Part shown: positions 50,399 to 58,149 of the stretch, in pieces | Layout: the number at the start of each line of letters is the position of its first letter | Numbering within the stretch: position 1 is the stretch's first letter | Origin: Terrabacter aerolatus | Lineage (GTDB): Bacteria > Actinomycetota > Actinomycetes > Actinomycetales > Dermatophilaceae | Assembly (NCBI RefSeq): GCF_007991735.1 | Contig: NZ_BJYX01000001.1 | Location: 186,001-250,000, forward strand | DNA length: 64,000 bases | Direction: 5' to 3' | Notes under the pieces: model-generated | What the model was told of the DNA's origin: nothing | Database searches by the model: none | Seen by the model: the letters and a program-made list of their open reading frames with translations, nothing else | Program-made: the position numbers and the translations under genes

Positions 50399-51091
50399 AT
50401 GACCACCTGGGGATTCATCGGAAGCGGCAACATCGGCAGCACCGTCGCCCGGCTCGCGATCGCGGCCGGACACGACGTCGTGCTCAGCAACAGCAGGGGT
50501 CCCGAGACCCTCGCAGACCTCGTCGGCGAGCTCGGGCCGCACGCCCGGGCCGCGACGGCGCCGGAGGCGGCGAGCGCCGGCGACGTCGTCGTCGTGACGA
50601 TCCCGCTCAAGGCCTACCGGGACGTCCCCGTCGACGCACTGGCCGGCAAGGTCGTCGTCGACACCATGAACTACTACCCGGAGCGAGACGGCCGGTTCGA
50701 GGGCCTCGACGACGGCTCCACGACGAGCTCGGAGCTGCTGCAGGCCCACCTGCCGCAGTCGCACGTCGTCAAGGGCTTCAACAACATCTTCTTCCAGCAC
50801 CTGCGCGACCTCGCCCACCCCGCAGCCCCGTCCGGCTCGGAGGAGCGCAGCGTCCTCGCGATCGCCGGGGACGACGCGGACGCCAAGCAGACCGTGCGCC
50901 AGGCGCTCGACGCCCTCGGCTACGACACGCTCGACCTCGGCCGGCTCGCCGAGGGCTGGCGCACCCAGCCGGGCCAGCCGGCCTACGGCACGCCCTACGC
51001 CAAGGACACGAGCGACTGGACGGCCGGCGCACGGCGGGTGGGCAGCGACGAGCTCGCCGGCCTCGCGGCGCAGGCCACCCGCGAGGTCTGA
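50399..51091 (+). CDS. NADP(H)-binding reductase, F420-oxidoreductase family
   Basis: This 230-residue protein starts with the dinucleotide motif WGFIGSGNIGSTVARLA and contains VVVVTIPLKAYRDVP, KVVVDTMNYYPERDG and VVKGFNNIFFQHLRDLA, the pattern of PF03807 proteins related to NADPH:F420 reductase. Whether it uses F420 is not shown. Upstream in-frame codons lie inside the preceding hairpin, so the ATG at 50399 is used. Confidence 0.87.
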   Translation: MTTWGFIGSGNIGSTVARLAIAAGHDVVLSNSRGPETLADLVGELGPHARAATAPEAASAGDVVVVTIPLKAYRDVPVDALAGKVVVDTMNYYPERDGRFEGLDDGSTTSSELLQAHLPQSHVVKGFNNIFFQHLRDLAHPAAPSGSEERSVLAIAGDDADAKQTVRQALDALGYDTLDLGRLAEGWRTQPGQPAYGTPYAKDTSDWTAGARRVGSDELAGLAAQATREV

Positions 51092-51113
51092 CCGCCTGCT
51101 CTCCACCGGGCAT

Positions 51114-51142
51114 TTGGGCACTGGCCGGAGCGCACCTACACT
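51114..51142 (+). promoter_or_regulatory. Promoter of the riboswitch-terC transcript
   Basis: TTGGGC (51114-51119), 17-nt spacer, TACACT (51137-51142). A start near 51149 would place the riboswitch at the very 5' end of the mRNA. Confidence 0.65.
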
Positions 51143-51144
51143 AG

Positions 51145-51260
51145 GCAGCGAGGGGAGTACTTCCTCGCGCGCTCCGGTCAGTACGGCGGTCCCACGACCG
51201 CCCCGGTCCGCGGCCGACGGCAGTCGGTGAAGGAGACCTCAGACATCGCGTTCTGAGGAG
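51145..51260 (+). promoter_or_regulatory. yybP-ykoY (Mn2+) riboswitch controlling terC
   Basis: The leader contains the class landmarks in order: GGGGAGTA (51152-51159), GGTCAGTACGGC (51176-51187) and TGAAGGAGACC (51228-51238). It is followed by a hairpin CCTCAG/CTGAGG (51237-51242 with 51253-51258) whose 3' side holds the ribosome site GAGGAG. This suggests that Mn2+ binding frees the ribosome site, so terC is translated when manganese is high. TerC-family genes are a typical target of this riboswitch. Confidence 0.88.
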
Positions 51261-51264
51261 ACCC

Positions 51265-52335
51265 ATGCTCACTGCCCTGTCCGCCGCCACCCCGGCGCCC
51301 CCGTTGGCCCCGTCGGCCACCGAGTCGGTCGGCTCGCCGACGCTCTGGGTCGCGACGATCGCCGGCATCGCCGCCCTCTTCGTCATCGACTTCCTCATCA
51401 CCCGCCGGCCGCACGACCCGAGCATGCGCGAGGCCATCGGCTGGTCGGCCTTCTACATCGCGATCCCCGTCGTCTTCGGCGGCTGGCTGTGGTGGCAGTA
51501 CGGCTCGCAGCAGGGCATCGAGTACTACACGGGCTACCTCGTCGAGAAGTCGCTCTCGGTCGACAACCTCTTCGTCTTCATCATCCTGCTGTCGGCCTTC
51601 GCCGTGCCGCGCGAGCTGCGCCAGCGGGTGCTGCTCATCGGCGTCGGCGGCGCCATGGTCCTGCGCGGCATCTTCATCGCGCTCGGTGCCCAGATGATCG
51701 CGAGTTTCGCCTGGACCTTCCTGCTGTTCGGCGCCATCCTGCTCGCGACCGCGGTCAAGGTCGGGCGGGACGCCCTCTCGGACGCCGACCACAGCATCGA
51801 CGTCGACGAGCTGCGCAGCGTGAAGCTGATCCGCCGGTTCTACCCCGTCACCGACGCGTATGCCGGCACCAACCTCACCGTGCGACGTGACGGTCGTCGG
51901 GCCCTGACGCCGCTCGCCCTCGTCGCCGTCGCGATCCTCGGCACCGACATCGTCTTCGCCATCGACTCGGTGCCCGCGGTCTACGGCATCACCGGTGACC
52001 CCTACCTCGTCTTCGCGACGAACGCGTTCGCCCTGCTCGGCCTGCGGGCGCTGTACTTCGTGCTCGAGGGCGCCCTGGCCAAGCTCGTCCACCTCGGTCA
52101 CGGCCTGTCGCTGATCCTCGCGTTCATCGGCGTCAAGCTCGTGCTGCACTGGGCCCACGGCGTCTGGCCGGCCGTCCCGGAGATCCCGACGCTGCTCTCG
52201 CTGGGCGTCATCCTCGGCGTCCTGGCCGTCGTCACCGTGACGAGCGTCCTCAGCAACCGTCGCGCCGAGCGCGCGGCCGGCTCCCGGCCTGCCGGCGAGC
52301 CGGAGGACGAGCAGTCGTCGGTGCCGCGGGGCTGA
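51265..52335 (+). CDS. TerC/Alx-family manganese exporter
   Basis: This 356-residue membrane protein has about nine helices. Family motifs are YTGYLVEKSLSVDNLFVFIILLSAFAVP and ALVAVAILGTDIVFAIDSVPAVYGIT, with the acidic residues that line the metal path. A hydrophilic C-terminal tail ends the protein. The start ATG lies just after the riboswitch-controlled ribosome site. TerC/Alx proteins export Mn2+. Confidence 0.94.
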   Translation: MLTALSAATPAPPLAPSATESVGSPTLWVATIAGIAALFVIDFLITRRPHDPSMREAIGWSAFYIAIPVVFGGWLWWQYGSQQGIEYYTGYLVEKSLSVDNLFVFIILLSAFAVPRELRQRVLLIGVGGAMVLRGIFIALGAQMIASFAWTFLLFGAILLATAVKVGRDALSDADHSIDVDELRSVKLIRRFYPVTDAYAGTNLTVRRDGRRALTPLALVAVAILGTDIVFAIDSVPAVYGITGDPYLVFATNAFALLGLRALYFVLEGALAKLVHLGHGLSLILAFIGVKLVLHWAHGVWPAVPEIPTLLSLGVILGVLAVVTVTSVLSNRRAERAAGSRPAGEPEDEQSSVPRG

Positions 52336-52348
52336 CGAGCCGGCCACA

Positions 52349-52382
52349 CGGCATACCTCGCGGCATACCTCGTCGTATGCCG
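52349..52382. repeat. Three octamer copies, two direct and one inverted
   Basis: CGGCATACCTCG is repeated in tandem (52349 and 52361) and followed by the inverted copy GTATGCCG (52375-52382). The last two form a perfect 8-bp hairpin with loop CTCGTC. They lie in the gap between terC and the convergent lipoprotein gene. Confidence 0.85.
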
Positions 52383-52396
52383 GGTGCCCACGTCGG

Positions 52397-52433
52397 GAGG
52401 GAGGCGCTCCGCTGCGCGCGGGGCGCCTCCCTC
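52397..52433. terminator. Hairpin between convergent terC and lipoprotein genes
   Basis: GAGGGAGGCGC (52397-52407) pairs perfectly with GCGCCTCCCTC (52423-52433). It probably ends transcription from both sides. Confidence 0.75.
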
Positions 52434-52473
52434 GCGTGCCGCCCTCCCGGCCCGTCTCCGGTCGGGCGGTGCC

Positions 52474-53103
52474 TCAGCTCGTCGCGCTCGGGGAGGGGGA
52501 CGCGGCGGGCTGGGACGCCATGACCTTGACGACGACGAGCCGGGCCGTCGGGTTCGTCGCGCCGACGCCCGTGACGAGGGCCTTGGCGCCGACCTTGACG
52601 GCGCCGATGCTCGAGTCGGTGCCCTTGCCCTGGGACCGCTCGCGCACCTTCGTGTCGGCACCGACGGTGTAGGTGAGCGAGAAGCCGTCCTTGGCCTTGA
52701 CCGTGATCGAGGTGGCGGTGACGGCCGTGACCTCGCCGCGGATCGCCTGGTGGGTGACCGGGCCGCTCTTGCCCTCGGTGACCCACGTGCCGTGCAGGGC
52801 CCGGAGCATCCGGGCGCGCAGGCCCTTGCGGTCGTCCTTCGTGCCTTGGCCGGCGGCGGTACCTGCCGTCGTGCCCGGTGAGGTGGCCGCGGCCGGCGTC
52901 GTCAGGGCGGCGTCGACGAGGTCGACGGTGTCGGTGTCGGCGGCGGCCTGCTGGGACTGTGCGCCGATGGCGCTGGACGCGACGCCGGTGGAGTCGGTCT
53001 TGGAGCAGGCGCCGAGAGCGAAGGTCCCGAGGAGCAGGACGGCGCCGCCGAGGGCGGTCGAGGTGCGCTTGAGGCCGGTCGTCCGGCGGGTGTCGGTGTT
53101 CAT
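52474..53103 (-). CDS. Lipoprotein with a DUF5666-like domain
   Basis: This 209-residue protein has a lipoprotein signal (LLLGTFALGAC, lipidated Cys33) and an Ala/Thr-rich linker. The C-terminal beta-strand domain reads RGEVTAVTATSITVKAKDG, then YTVGADTKVRER and GAKALVTGVG, the pattern of DUF5666-type beta-barrels. The ATG at 53103 replaces a longer frame because the signal peptide begins there and AGGGG lies before it. The 11-bp tandem repeat found before the two-component operon recurs 42 nt upstream, so it is a likely target of that regulator. Confidence 0.85.
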   Translation of the reverse strand: MNTDTRRTTGLKRTSTALGGAVLLLGTFALGACSKTDSTGVASSAIGAQSQQAAADTDTVDLVDAALTTPAAATSPGTTAGTAAGQGTKDDRKGLRARMLRALHGTWVTEGKSGPVTHQAIRGEVTAVTATSITVKAKDGFSLTYTVGADTKVRERSQGKGTDSSIGAVKVGAKALVTGVGATNPTARLVVVKVMASQPAASPSPSATS

Positions 53104-53144
53104 GACCCCTACGCTCGCGTACGCAGGTGAAGCCCGGGTCCGGG

Positions 53145-53166
53145 TCGTGTTCGGATCATGTTCGGG
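53145..53166 (-). promoter_or_regulatory. Tandem 11-bp operator upstream of the DUF5666-like lipoprotein
   Basis: Read towards the gene the units are CCCGAACATGA (53166-53156) and TCCGAACACGA (53155-53145). They match the repeats at 47998-48019 in sequence, direction and distance to the start codon (42 versus 41 nt). Confidence 0.6.
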
Positions 53167-53180
53167 CGTGGCCGCTGCGG

Positions 53181-53930
53181 TCAGGTCGGGTGCCGCAGCT
53201 GTGCCTTGAGCACGTCGATCTCGCAGCCGGGCGCGGCGGGGTCGAACCCGTGCTCGACGAGCCAGCGAACGGCCGTCAGGCTGCGCAGCGACCACCACCC
53301 GCGGATGACGTCGAGGTCGACGCCGTCGCCGTAGCCCGAGACCACGTGGTCGAGGTGTTCGGGGTGACCGAGCGTCAGGGTGGCGAGGTCGTACATCGCG
53401 TCGCCCGCGCCCGCCTCGGACCAGTCGAGAACTCCGGTCACGGTCTCGCCGTCGACGAAGACGTGCGCGACCTGCAGGTCACCGTGCACGAAGACCGGGG
53501 TCCACGGCCGGAGCGCGGCCTGCGCCACCTCTCGGTTGCGGGTGACGAGCTCGGTCGGGATCACGCGTTCGGCCAGCAGCCAGGCGCACTCCGCATCGAG
53601 CTCGGCCACGGTGTCCTCGAGGCTCGCACCGGGCCACGTCGGGACCAGTGCCTCGTGGAGCCGGCGCACGACGGAGCCGGCCGCGACCCAGGCCTGGGCG
53701 GATGCGGTCGAGGGGCTGCCGAGACGTCCGAGCGAGGTCCCCGGCAGGGCGGCGAGGGCGAGGACCGGCGGCCGGTGCCACAGCCGCTCGGCGGTCGGGA
53801 CCGGGGCTGCCGCCATCGCCTCGACCTCGCGTGCGAGCCGCTCCTCGTCGCCGTCGACCTTGAGGAAGACGTCGCCGACCCGGAGCGTCGCGCGCTCCCG
53901 GTGCGCCACCACCGCCTCGACCTGGGTCAC
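53181..53930 (-). CDS. Aminoglycoside phosphotransferase (APH) fold kinase
   Basis: This protein of about 249 residues has a protein-kinase-like fold: VGDVFLKVDGDEERLAREVEAM in the N-lobe, the catalytic loop HGDLQVAHVFVD and the metal site LDWSEAGAGD. In the Brenner motif HGDxxxxN the Asn is replaced by His, which is unusual. The start is uncertain: GTG at 53930 fits the family, while an ATG at 53984 lies 6 nt after the upstream stop. The substrate could be a drug or a metabolite such as a hydroxylated sugar. Nothing nearby points to resistance. Confidence 0.82.
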   Translation of the reverse strand: MTQVEAVVAHRERATLRVGDVFLKVDGDEERLAREVEAMAAAPVPTAERLWHRPPVLALAALPGTSLGRLGSPSTASAQAWVAAGSVVRRLHEALVPTWPGASLEDTVAELDAECAWLLAERVIPTELVTRNREVAQAALRPWTPVFVHGDLQVAHVFVDGETVTGVLDWSEAGAGDAMYDLATLTLGHPEHLDHVVSGYGDGVDLDVIRGWWSLRSLTAVRWLVEHGFDPAAPGCEIDVLKAQLRHPT

Positions 53931-53990
53931 ACCGGCCAGTGTGGTGCACGGCCCTGACCGAACCCCCTTGCTTTTCCGGGTCATATGCCG

Positions 53991-55358
53991 TCAGGCGAAG
54001 ATCGGGCCCACGGCGGGGTAGGCGGTGGTGAGCGCTGAGCGCACGGCCGACAGGGAGGGCACCTCGGTGCCGCCCTGGAAGCCGGTGTCGAGCCGCATCG
54101 GCTTGCCCCAGGCGATGAGGTCCTCGATCGTCGGACCCGTCGCGGCCGCGGAGAGCTGCCCGAACCAGTCGGCACGGCCGTACGTGACGTCGCCGCCGAT
54201 GCACACGAGGTCGACCCACGACGGGTCGGCGAGGCAGACGTTCTCGTAGGGGTCGACGTGGTGGCGTTCGAGCACGACGAGATCCGCCGGCCGCCCCTCG
54301 GCGAGGGATCCGAGGTGGTCGTCGAGACCGGCGATCCGCGCCGCGACCGAGGTGACCATGGCGACGAGGTCGGCGGCGGCGACGGGGTGGCCCTGCTGGG
54401 CGAGCTCGCGGCGGGCCACCTTCATCTCCGCCAGCAGGCTCGTCGACCCGGACGGCAGCCAGTCGGCGCCGAGGGCGACCGGCATCCCCGCTGCCATCGC
54501 CTCGCCGGCCGCCGTCGTCTCGCCGTAGAGCCGAAGGTTGGACTGGGGAGACCAGACGAGGCGGCACCCGAGCTCGGCCACGGTGTGCAGGTCGTCGGCG
54601 GTGAGTGCGGTCCCGTGGATGACGTTCGTGGCCGCAGTGGCGCCTCCGAGGTCGAGGAAGTGCTGGAACTCCTTGGCGCTCAGGGCATCTCCGCTGCGAC
54701 CCTCGCTCAGGTGGAGGTAGAACGCGTTGACGTCACCGGCCGCGATGCGCGCCATGACGGCCTGGAAGCTCGGCAGCCCGAACGAGCCCGAGGGCAGGTC
54801 GATCATCGAGCGGGCGCGGTGGGCGCCGAAGGCCCACTGGTCGAGGTTGCGCACCAGGGGCTCGGACGACGCGCTGCTCGCGCCGGACGCGCCCTGGATG
54901 CCGGTGACGCCGCCGACGAGGGCCCGCACCTCGGCGTAGCGGGTCTGCGTCTGGGGCGGGACCTCGGTGAGCAGGAGGTTCTGCGGGTCGCGCACGAGTG
55001 CCTGGTAGGGCTTGGACCGTCTCCACGCGTAGCGGTTGTCGTAGAGCTTCGGCGGCTCCCATGCGGCGAAGACGTTGAACTCCGGGTGCCCGTGCAGGTC
55101 GAGCAGTCCGGGCAGGATGACGCCGTCGGTCTCGAGCACCTCGACGTCCGTCGGCGACTGCTGCGAGATGCGGTCGATGAGGCCGCCCGCCACGGTGACG
55201 TAGCCGCTCGACCACGCCCCGTCCGGGGTGATGACGGCGCCGTGCAGCGCGAAGGGCGCCGGGGGCAGGGCCCGCGGCCGACGCGTCGGCTCCGGCAGCT
55301 CCTCGGTGATCCCTCGGGCGTAGGCCCTCTCGAAGAGACCGGGGTCAGGGTGCGTCAC
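53991..55358 (-). CDS. Amidohydrolase-superfamily enzyme
   Basis: This 455-residue metal-dependent hydrolase of the cytosine deaminase/TRZ-ATZ type has HGHPEFN (H-x-H metal site), VIHGTALT (His), SPQSNLRLYGETT and the Asp ligand in LGADWLPSGS. Small N- and C-terminal beta-sandwich strands flank the barrel. The GTG at 55358 overlaps the stop of the uracil-DNA glycosylase-like gene as GTGA, so the two are coupled. The substrate is unknown. Deamination of a base or nucleoside is one possibility suggested by the partner. Confidence 0.87.
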   Translation of the reverse strand: MTHPDPGLFERAYARGITEELPEPTRRPRALPPAPFALHGAVITPDGAWSSGYVTVAGGLIDRISQQSPTDVEVLETDGVILPGLLDLHGHPEFNVFAAWEPPKLYDNRYAWRRSKPYQALVRDPQNLLLTEVPPQTQTRYAEVRALVGGVTGIQGASGASSASSEPLVRNLDQWAFGAHRARSMIDLPSGSFGLPSFQAVMARIAAGDVNAFYLHLSEGRSGDALSAKEFQHFLDLGGATAATNVIHGTALTADDLHTVAELGCRLVWSPQSNLRLYGETTAAGEAMAAGMPVALGADWLPSGSTSLLAEMKVARRELAQQGHPVAAADLVAMVTSVAARIAGLDDHLGSLAEGRPADLVVLERHHVDPYENVCLADPSWVDLVCIGGDVTYGRADWFGQLSAAATGPTIEDLIAWGKPMRLDTGFQGGTEVPSLSAVRSALTTAYPAVGPIFA

Positions 55359-56188
55359 AGTGCCGGCCACGTCCGCGCTCCCTCCGGGACGACGACGTCG
55401 ATCGTCGCGCGCTTCGTCTGCGCGTCGGCGCCGTCGCGCACGGCCCAGGCGTCGACCCCTCGCCACCAGGCCGGTGCGCCGGCGGGAAGGTCGCCCTCCG
55501 GGATCGGCGCCAGGTCCGTGGGACCCCACGTGGCGGCATACGGCGTCAGGTCGGTCGGTCCCTCGGGAGCCACGTGCGCGGCGAGGTCGGGGAGGTGCTC
55601 GTTCCAGTCGGCCAGCAGGGCCGCGGTCGTCTCGGAGAGCGGCTTGCCGGTCGCGCGCGCGGATCCCTCCGGGTAGGTGGGGTGCCGGACCGCGACGAGG
55701 TGCGGAGACGGCGCCCCTGCCGGGAGCGTCCGGACCCACAGGCCGTAGGCCGTCGCCGCGAGGTCGCCGAGCGTCAGGACCGCCGTGACCCCGGTGCCCA
55801 CGAGCAACGCGTCGAGCCACCGGTTGCGGTACGCGGCGATGGCGTCGTCCTTGACGTGGCGGTTGCCGGCCGACTGCCCGAACACGCTGTAGAGGTAGAC
55901 GTTGACCATGACGTATGCCGTGTCGACACCGACCTTGGCGAGCAGCCCCTGGACGCGCTGGCCCGCCTCGCCGACGAGGATGCGACGTGAGATCGCCTCG
56001 TGCGTCGCGGGATCCTGCCCGAGCACGAGCAGCCGGGCGCTGCCGTCGAGTCGGCCGCGGTGGAAGATCGGACCCCACTCGGTGCGGAAGTCCGCCGACG
56101 GGTAGACGTCGTCGCCGGGATAGGCCGCGACGAGGGACGCGAAGGGCTCTGCGGCGTAGCCCGCGCAGCTCTGGTGCACCACGGCCAT
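55355..56188 (-). CDS. Uracil-DNA glycosylase family protein
   Basis: This 277-residue protein has a UDG-fold core: LLVLGQDPATHEAISRRILVGEAGQRVQGLLAKVG (water-activating loop and helix), VNVYLYSVFGQS, VLTLGDLAATA and VRHPTYPEGS in the place of the family's HPS leucine loop. It differs from families 1 and 4 by having GQDPA rather than GEAPG, and it has a C-terminal extension of about 70 residues. No Fe-S cysteine set is visible. It may be a divergent DNA glycosylase or a related hydrolase. Confidence 0.82.
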   Translation of the reverse strand: MAVVHQSCAGYAAEPFASLVAAYPGDDVYPSADFRTEWGPIFHRGRLDGSARLLVLGQDPATHEAISRRILVGEAGQRVQGLLAKVGVDTAYVMVNVYLYSVFGQSAGNRHVKDDAIAAYRNRWLDALLVGTGVTAVLTLGDLAATAYGLWVRTLPAGAPSPHLVAVRHPTYPEGSARATGKPLSETTAALLADWNEHLPDLAAHVAPEGPTDLTPYAATWGPTDLAPIPEGDLPAGAPAWWRGVDAWAVRDGADAQTKRATIDVVVPEGARTWPAL

Positions 56189-56273
56189 GGCAGACCTCCA
56201 CCCGATCGAGCGCCGTTGTCAGTGCAGGGCGTCTCGACGGTAGTCCTGATACATCCGAAGCATCGGCGGAACG

Positions 56274-57563
56274 TCAGTCCTCGCCGGCGGCCCGCCGCAG
56301 CAGCAGCGCCTTCTCGGCGTCGTTCTCGGTCATGCCGGCGGCACGGGCGAACTCGGCACGCGCCTCGTCGTCGCGGCCGAGCCGCGCGAGCAGGTCACCG
56401 CGCACGCTCGGCAGCAGGTGGTACCCGGCCAGGGCGCCCGCGTCGACGAGGGCGTCGACGACCGCGAGCGCAGCGGCCGGACCCTCGGCGTAGGACAGCG
56501 CGACGGCCCGGTTGAGGTCGATGACCGGGGACGGCCGGATCGCCCCGAGCTGGGAGTAGAGCGCGACGATGCGCCCCCAGTCGGTCGCCTCGGCGGTGTG
56601 CGCGCGGGCGTGGCAGGCGGCGATCGCCGCCTGCAGCACGTACGGACCGGCGGGTCCCTGCCCGTGCTCGACGAGGGTGAGGGCCCGGTCGAGGGCCCCG
56701 AGCGCGTGCCGGATGAGCGCCCAGTCCCAGCGTGTGCGGTCCTGCTCGAGGAGGAGCACCGGCTCGCCGTCGCGACCGATGCGGGCCCGGGTGCGGGAGG
56801 CCTGGACCTCCATGAGCGCGAGCAGCCCGTGCACCTCGGGCTCGGCCGGCGCGAGCGCGGACAGGACGCGGCCGAGCCTGATGGCCTCCTCCATGAGGTC
56901 GCCCCGGACCCAGTCGCGACCGGACGTCGCGGCATACCCCTCGTTGAAGATGAGGTAGACGACCTCGAGGACCGAGGCGAGGCGCGGCGCCAGCTCGGCG
57001 CCGGACGGGATCTCGATGGTGATGCCGTCCTGGCTCAGGGTCCGCTTGGCGCGCGAGATCCGTTGGGCGACCGTCGACTCCGTCGTGAGGAAGGCCCGGG
57101 CGATCTCGCGCGTGGTGAGGCCACCGATCATCCTCAGCGTCAAGGAGATCCGGGCCTGCGCCGTCAGGGCGGGATGGCACGCGGCGAAGACGAGGCCGAG
57201 GACGTCGTCGTCGATGTCCTCCAGCGCCGCGTCGAAGTCGCCCTCGGCCAGCTCGGCCACTCTCAGCTCCTCCTGGTGTCCGACCTGCTGCAGCTTGCTC
57301 GCGAGGTTGACGTCGCGACGGATGCGGTCGATGGCGCGGCGCCGCGCGGTCGACGTGAGCCAGGCACCGGGCTTGTCCGGGATGCCGTCGCGGGGCCACT
57401 GCTCGAGGGCCTGGACGAAGGCGTCCTGGGCGAGGTCCTCCGCGAGGCCGACGTCGCCCACGACACGGGCGACGACGGCCGTCACCTTGGCAGCCTCCAT
57501 GCGCCAGACGGCCTCGAGGGTGCGCCGGACGTCATCGGTGGTGCGGCCGGGGTGCGCGGTCAT
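56274..57563 (-). CDS. ECF42-type RNA polymerase sigma factor
   Basis: This 429-residue sigma factor has region 2 (VGDVGLAEDLAQDAFVQALEQWP, then GAWLTSTARRRAIDRIRR) and region 4 (LTLRMIGGLTTREIARAFLTTESTVAQRISRAKRTL) in the first 200 residues. A helical, TPR-like C-terminal extension of about 230 residues follows, which defines ECF42. No anti-sigma gene is nearby. Regulation in this group is thought to depend on the extension. The DGPF-domain gene lies just upstream in the same direction, the known ECF42 partner. The ATG at 57563 is preferred to the GTG two codons earlier because GGGG lies just upstream. Confidence 0.92.
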   Translation of the reverse strand: MTAHPGRTTDDVRRTLEAVWRMEAAKVTAVVARVVGDVGLAEDLAQDAFVQALEQWPRDGIPDKPGAWLTSTARRRAIDRIRRDVNLASKLQQVGHQEELRVAELAEGDFDAALEDIDDDVLGLVFAACHPALTAQARISLTLRMIGGLTTREIARAFLTTESTVAQRISRAKRTLSQDGITIEIPSGAELAPRLASVLEVVYLIFNEGYAATSGRDWVRGDLMEEAIRLGRVLSALAPAEPEVHGLLALMEVQASRTRARIGRDGEPVLLLEQDRTRWDWALIRHALGALDRALTLVEHGQGPAGPYVLQAAIAACHARAHTAEATDWGRIVALYSQLGAIRPSPVIDLNRAVALSYAEGPAAALAVVDALVDAGALAGYHLLPSVRGDLLARLGRDDEARAEFARAAGMTENDAEKALLLRRAAGED

Positions 57564-57605
57564 CGACACCCCGACACTCTGGCACGAACCGGTGTCAGGA
57601 CGCCC

Positions 57606-58046
57606 TCACCCGCGGGCGGCGTTGCGGGCGGCCTCCGCGCGCATCTGCTCCTCGCGCTCGCGCAGCTCGGGCGTGAGCCCGTCGCCGAAGTCCTCGGGTG
57701 CGAAGACCTGCCGCAGCTCGAGCGCCAGACCGGGCTCCGGCGCGCACGACGTCGGCCACCTCCGCAGCCACTCGATCGCCTCCGCGCGAGAGCTGACGTC
57801 GATGATGGTGAAGCCGGCGACGAGCTCCTTGGCCTCGGCGAAGGGACCGTCGGTGACGACCCAGTCACCGTCCTCCCACGTCAGGCGGGCGCCCCTGGCG
57901 CTCGGGTGCAGCCCCTGCCCGTCGACGAAGACCCCGGCCTTGAGCATCTGCTCGTTGTAGGCCTGCATGTCGGCGAACTGCTGCTGCGTCCCGGTCTGGC
58001 CCTGCTCGGTCCCGGGGCTGGCCGGGACGATGATCATGAAGCGCAT
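57606..58046 (-). CDS. YCII/DGPF-domain protein
   Basis: This 146-residue YciI-like protein begins MRFMIIVPASP and carries VVTDGPFAEAKELVAGFTIID, the DGPF motif. Such genes are regularly paired with ECF42 sigma factors and are their usual targets. The enzymatic function is unknown. It is the first gene of the pair, 42 bp ahead of the sigma factor gene. Confidence 0.93.
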   Translation of the reverse strand: MRFMIIVPASPGTEQGQTGTQQQFADMQAYNEQMLKAGVFVDGQGLHPSARGARLTWEDGDWVVTDGPFAEAKELVAGFTIIDVSSRAEAIEWLRRWPTSCAPEPGLALELRQVFAPEDFGDGLTPELREREEQMRAEAARNAARG

Positions 58047-58149
58047 GACGGTCTCCTCGTGTGTCAGCGCGAGGCCGGACGCCCCGCTTCATCCACACGT
58101 CGAACGGTAGGAGACCTTCTCGACACGGACGCCCGGCCTTTCGGGAGGC

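Noticed and set aside
53181-53984. Antibiotic-resistance gene call for the APH-fold protein
   Set aside because: The fold is shared by many metabolic kinases, the catalytic loop is altered, and no mobile element or other resistance gene is nearby.
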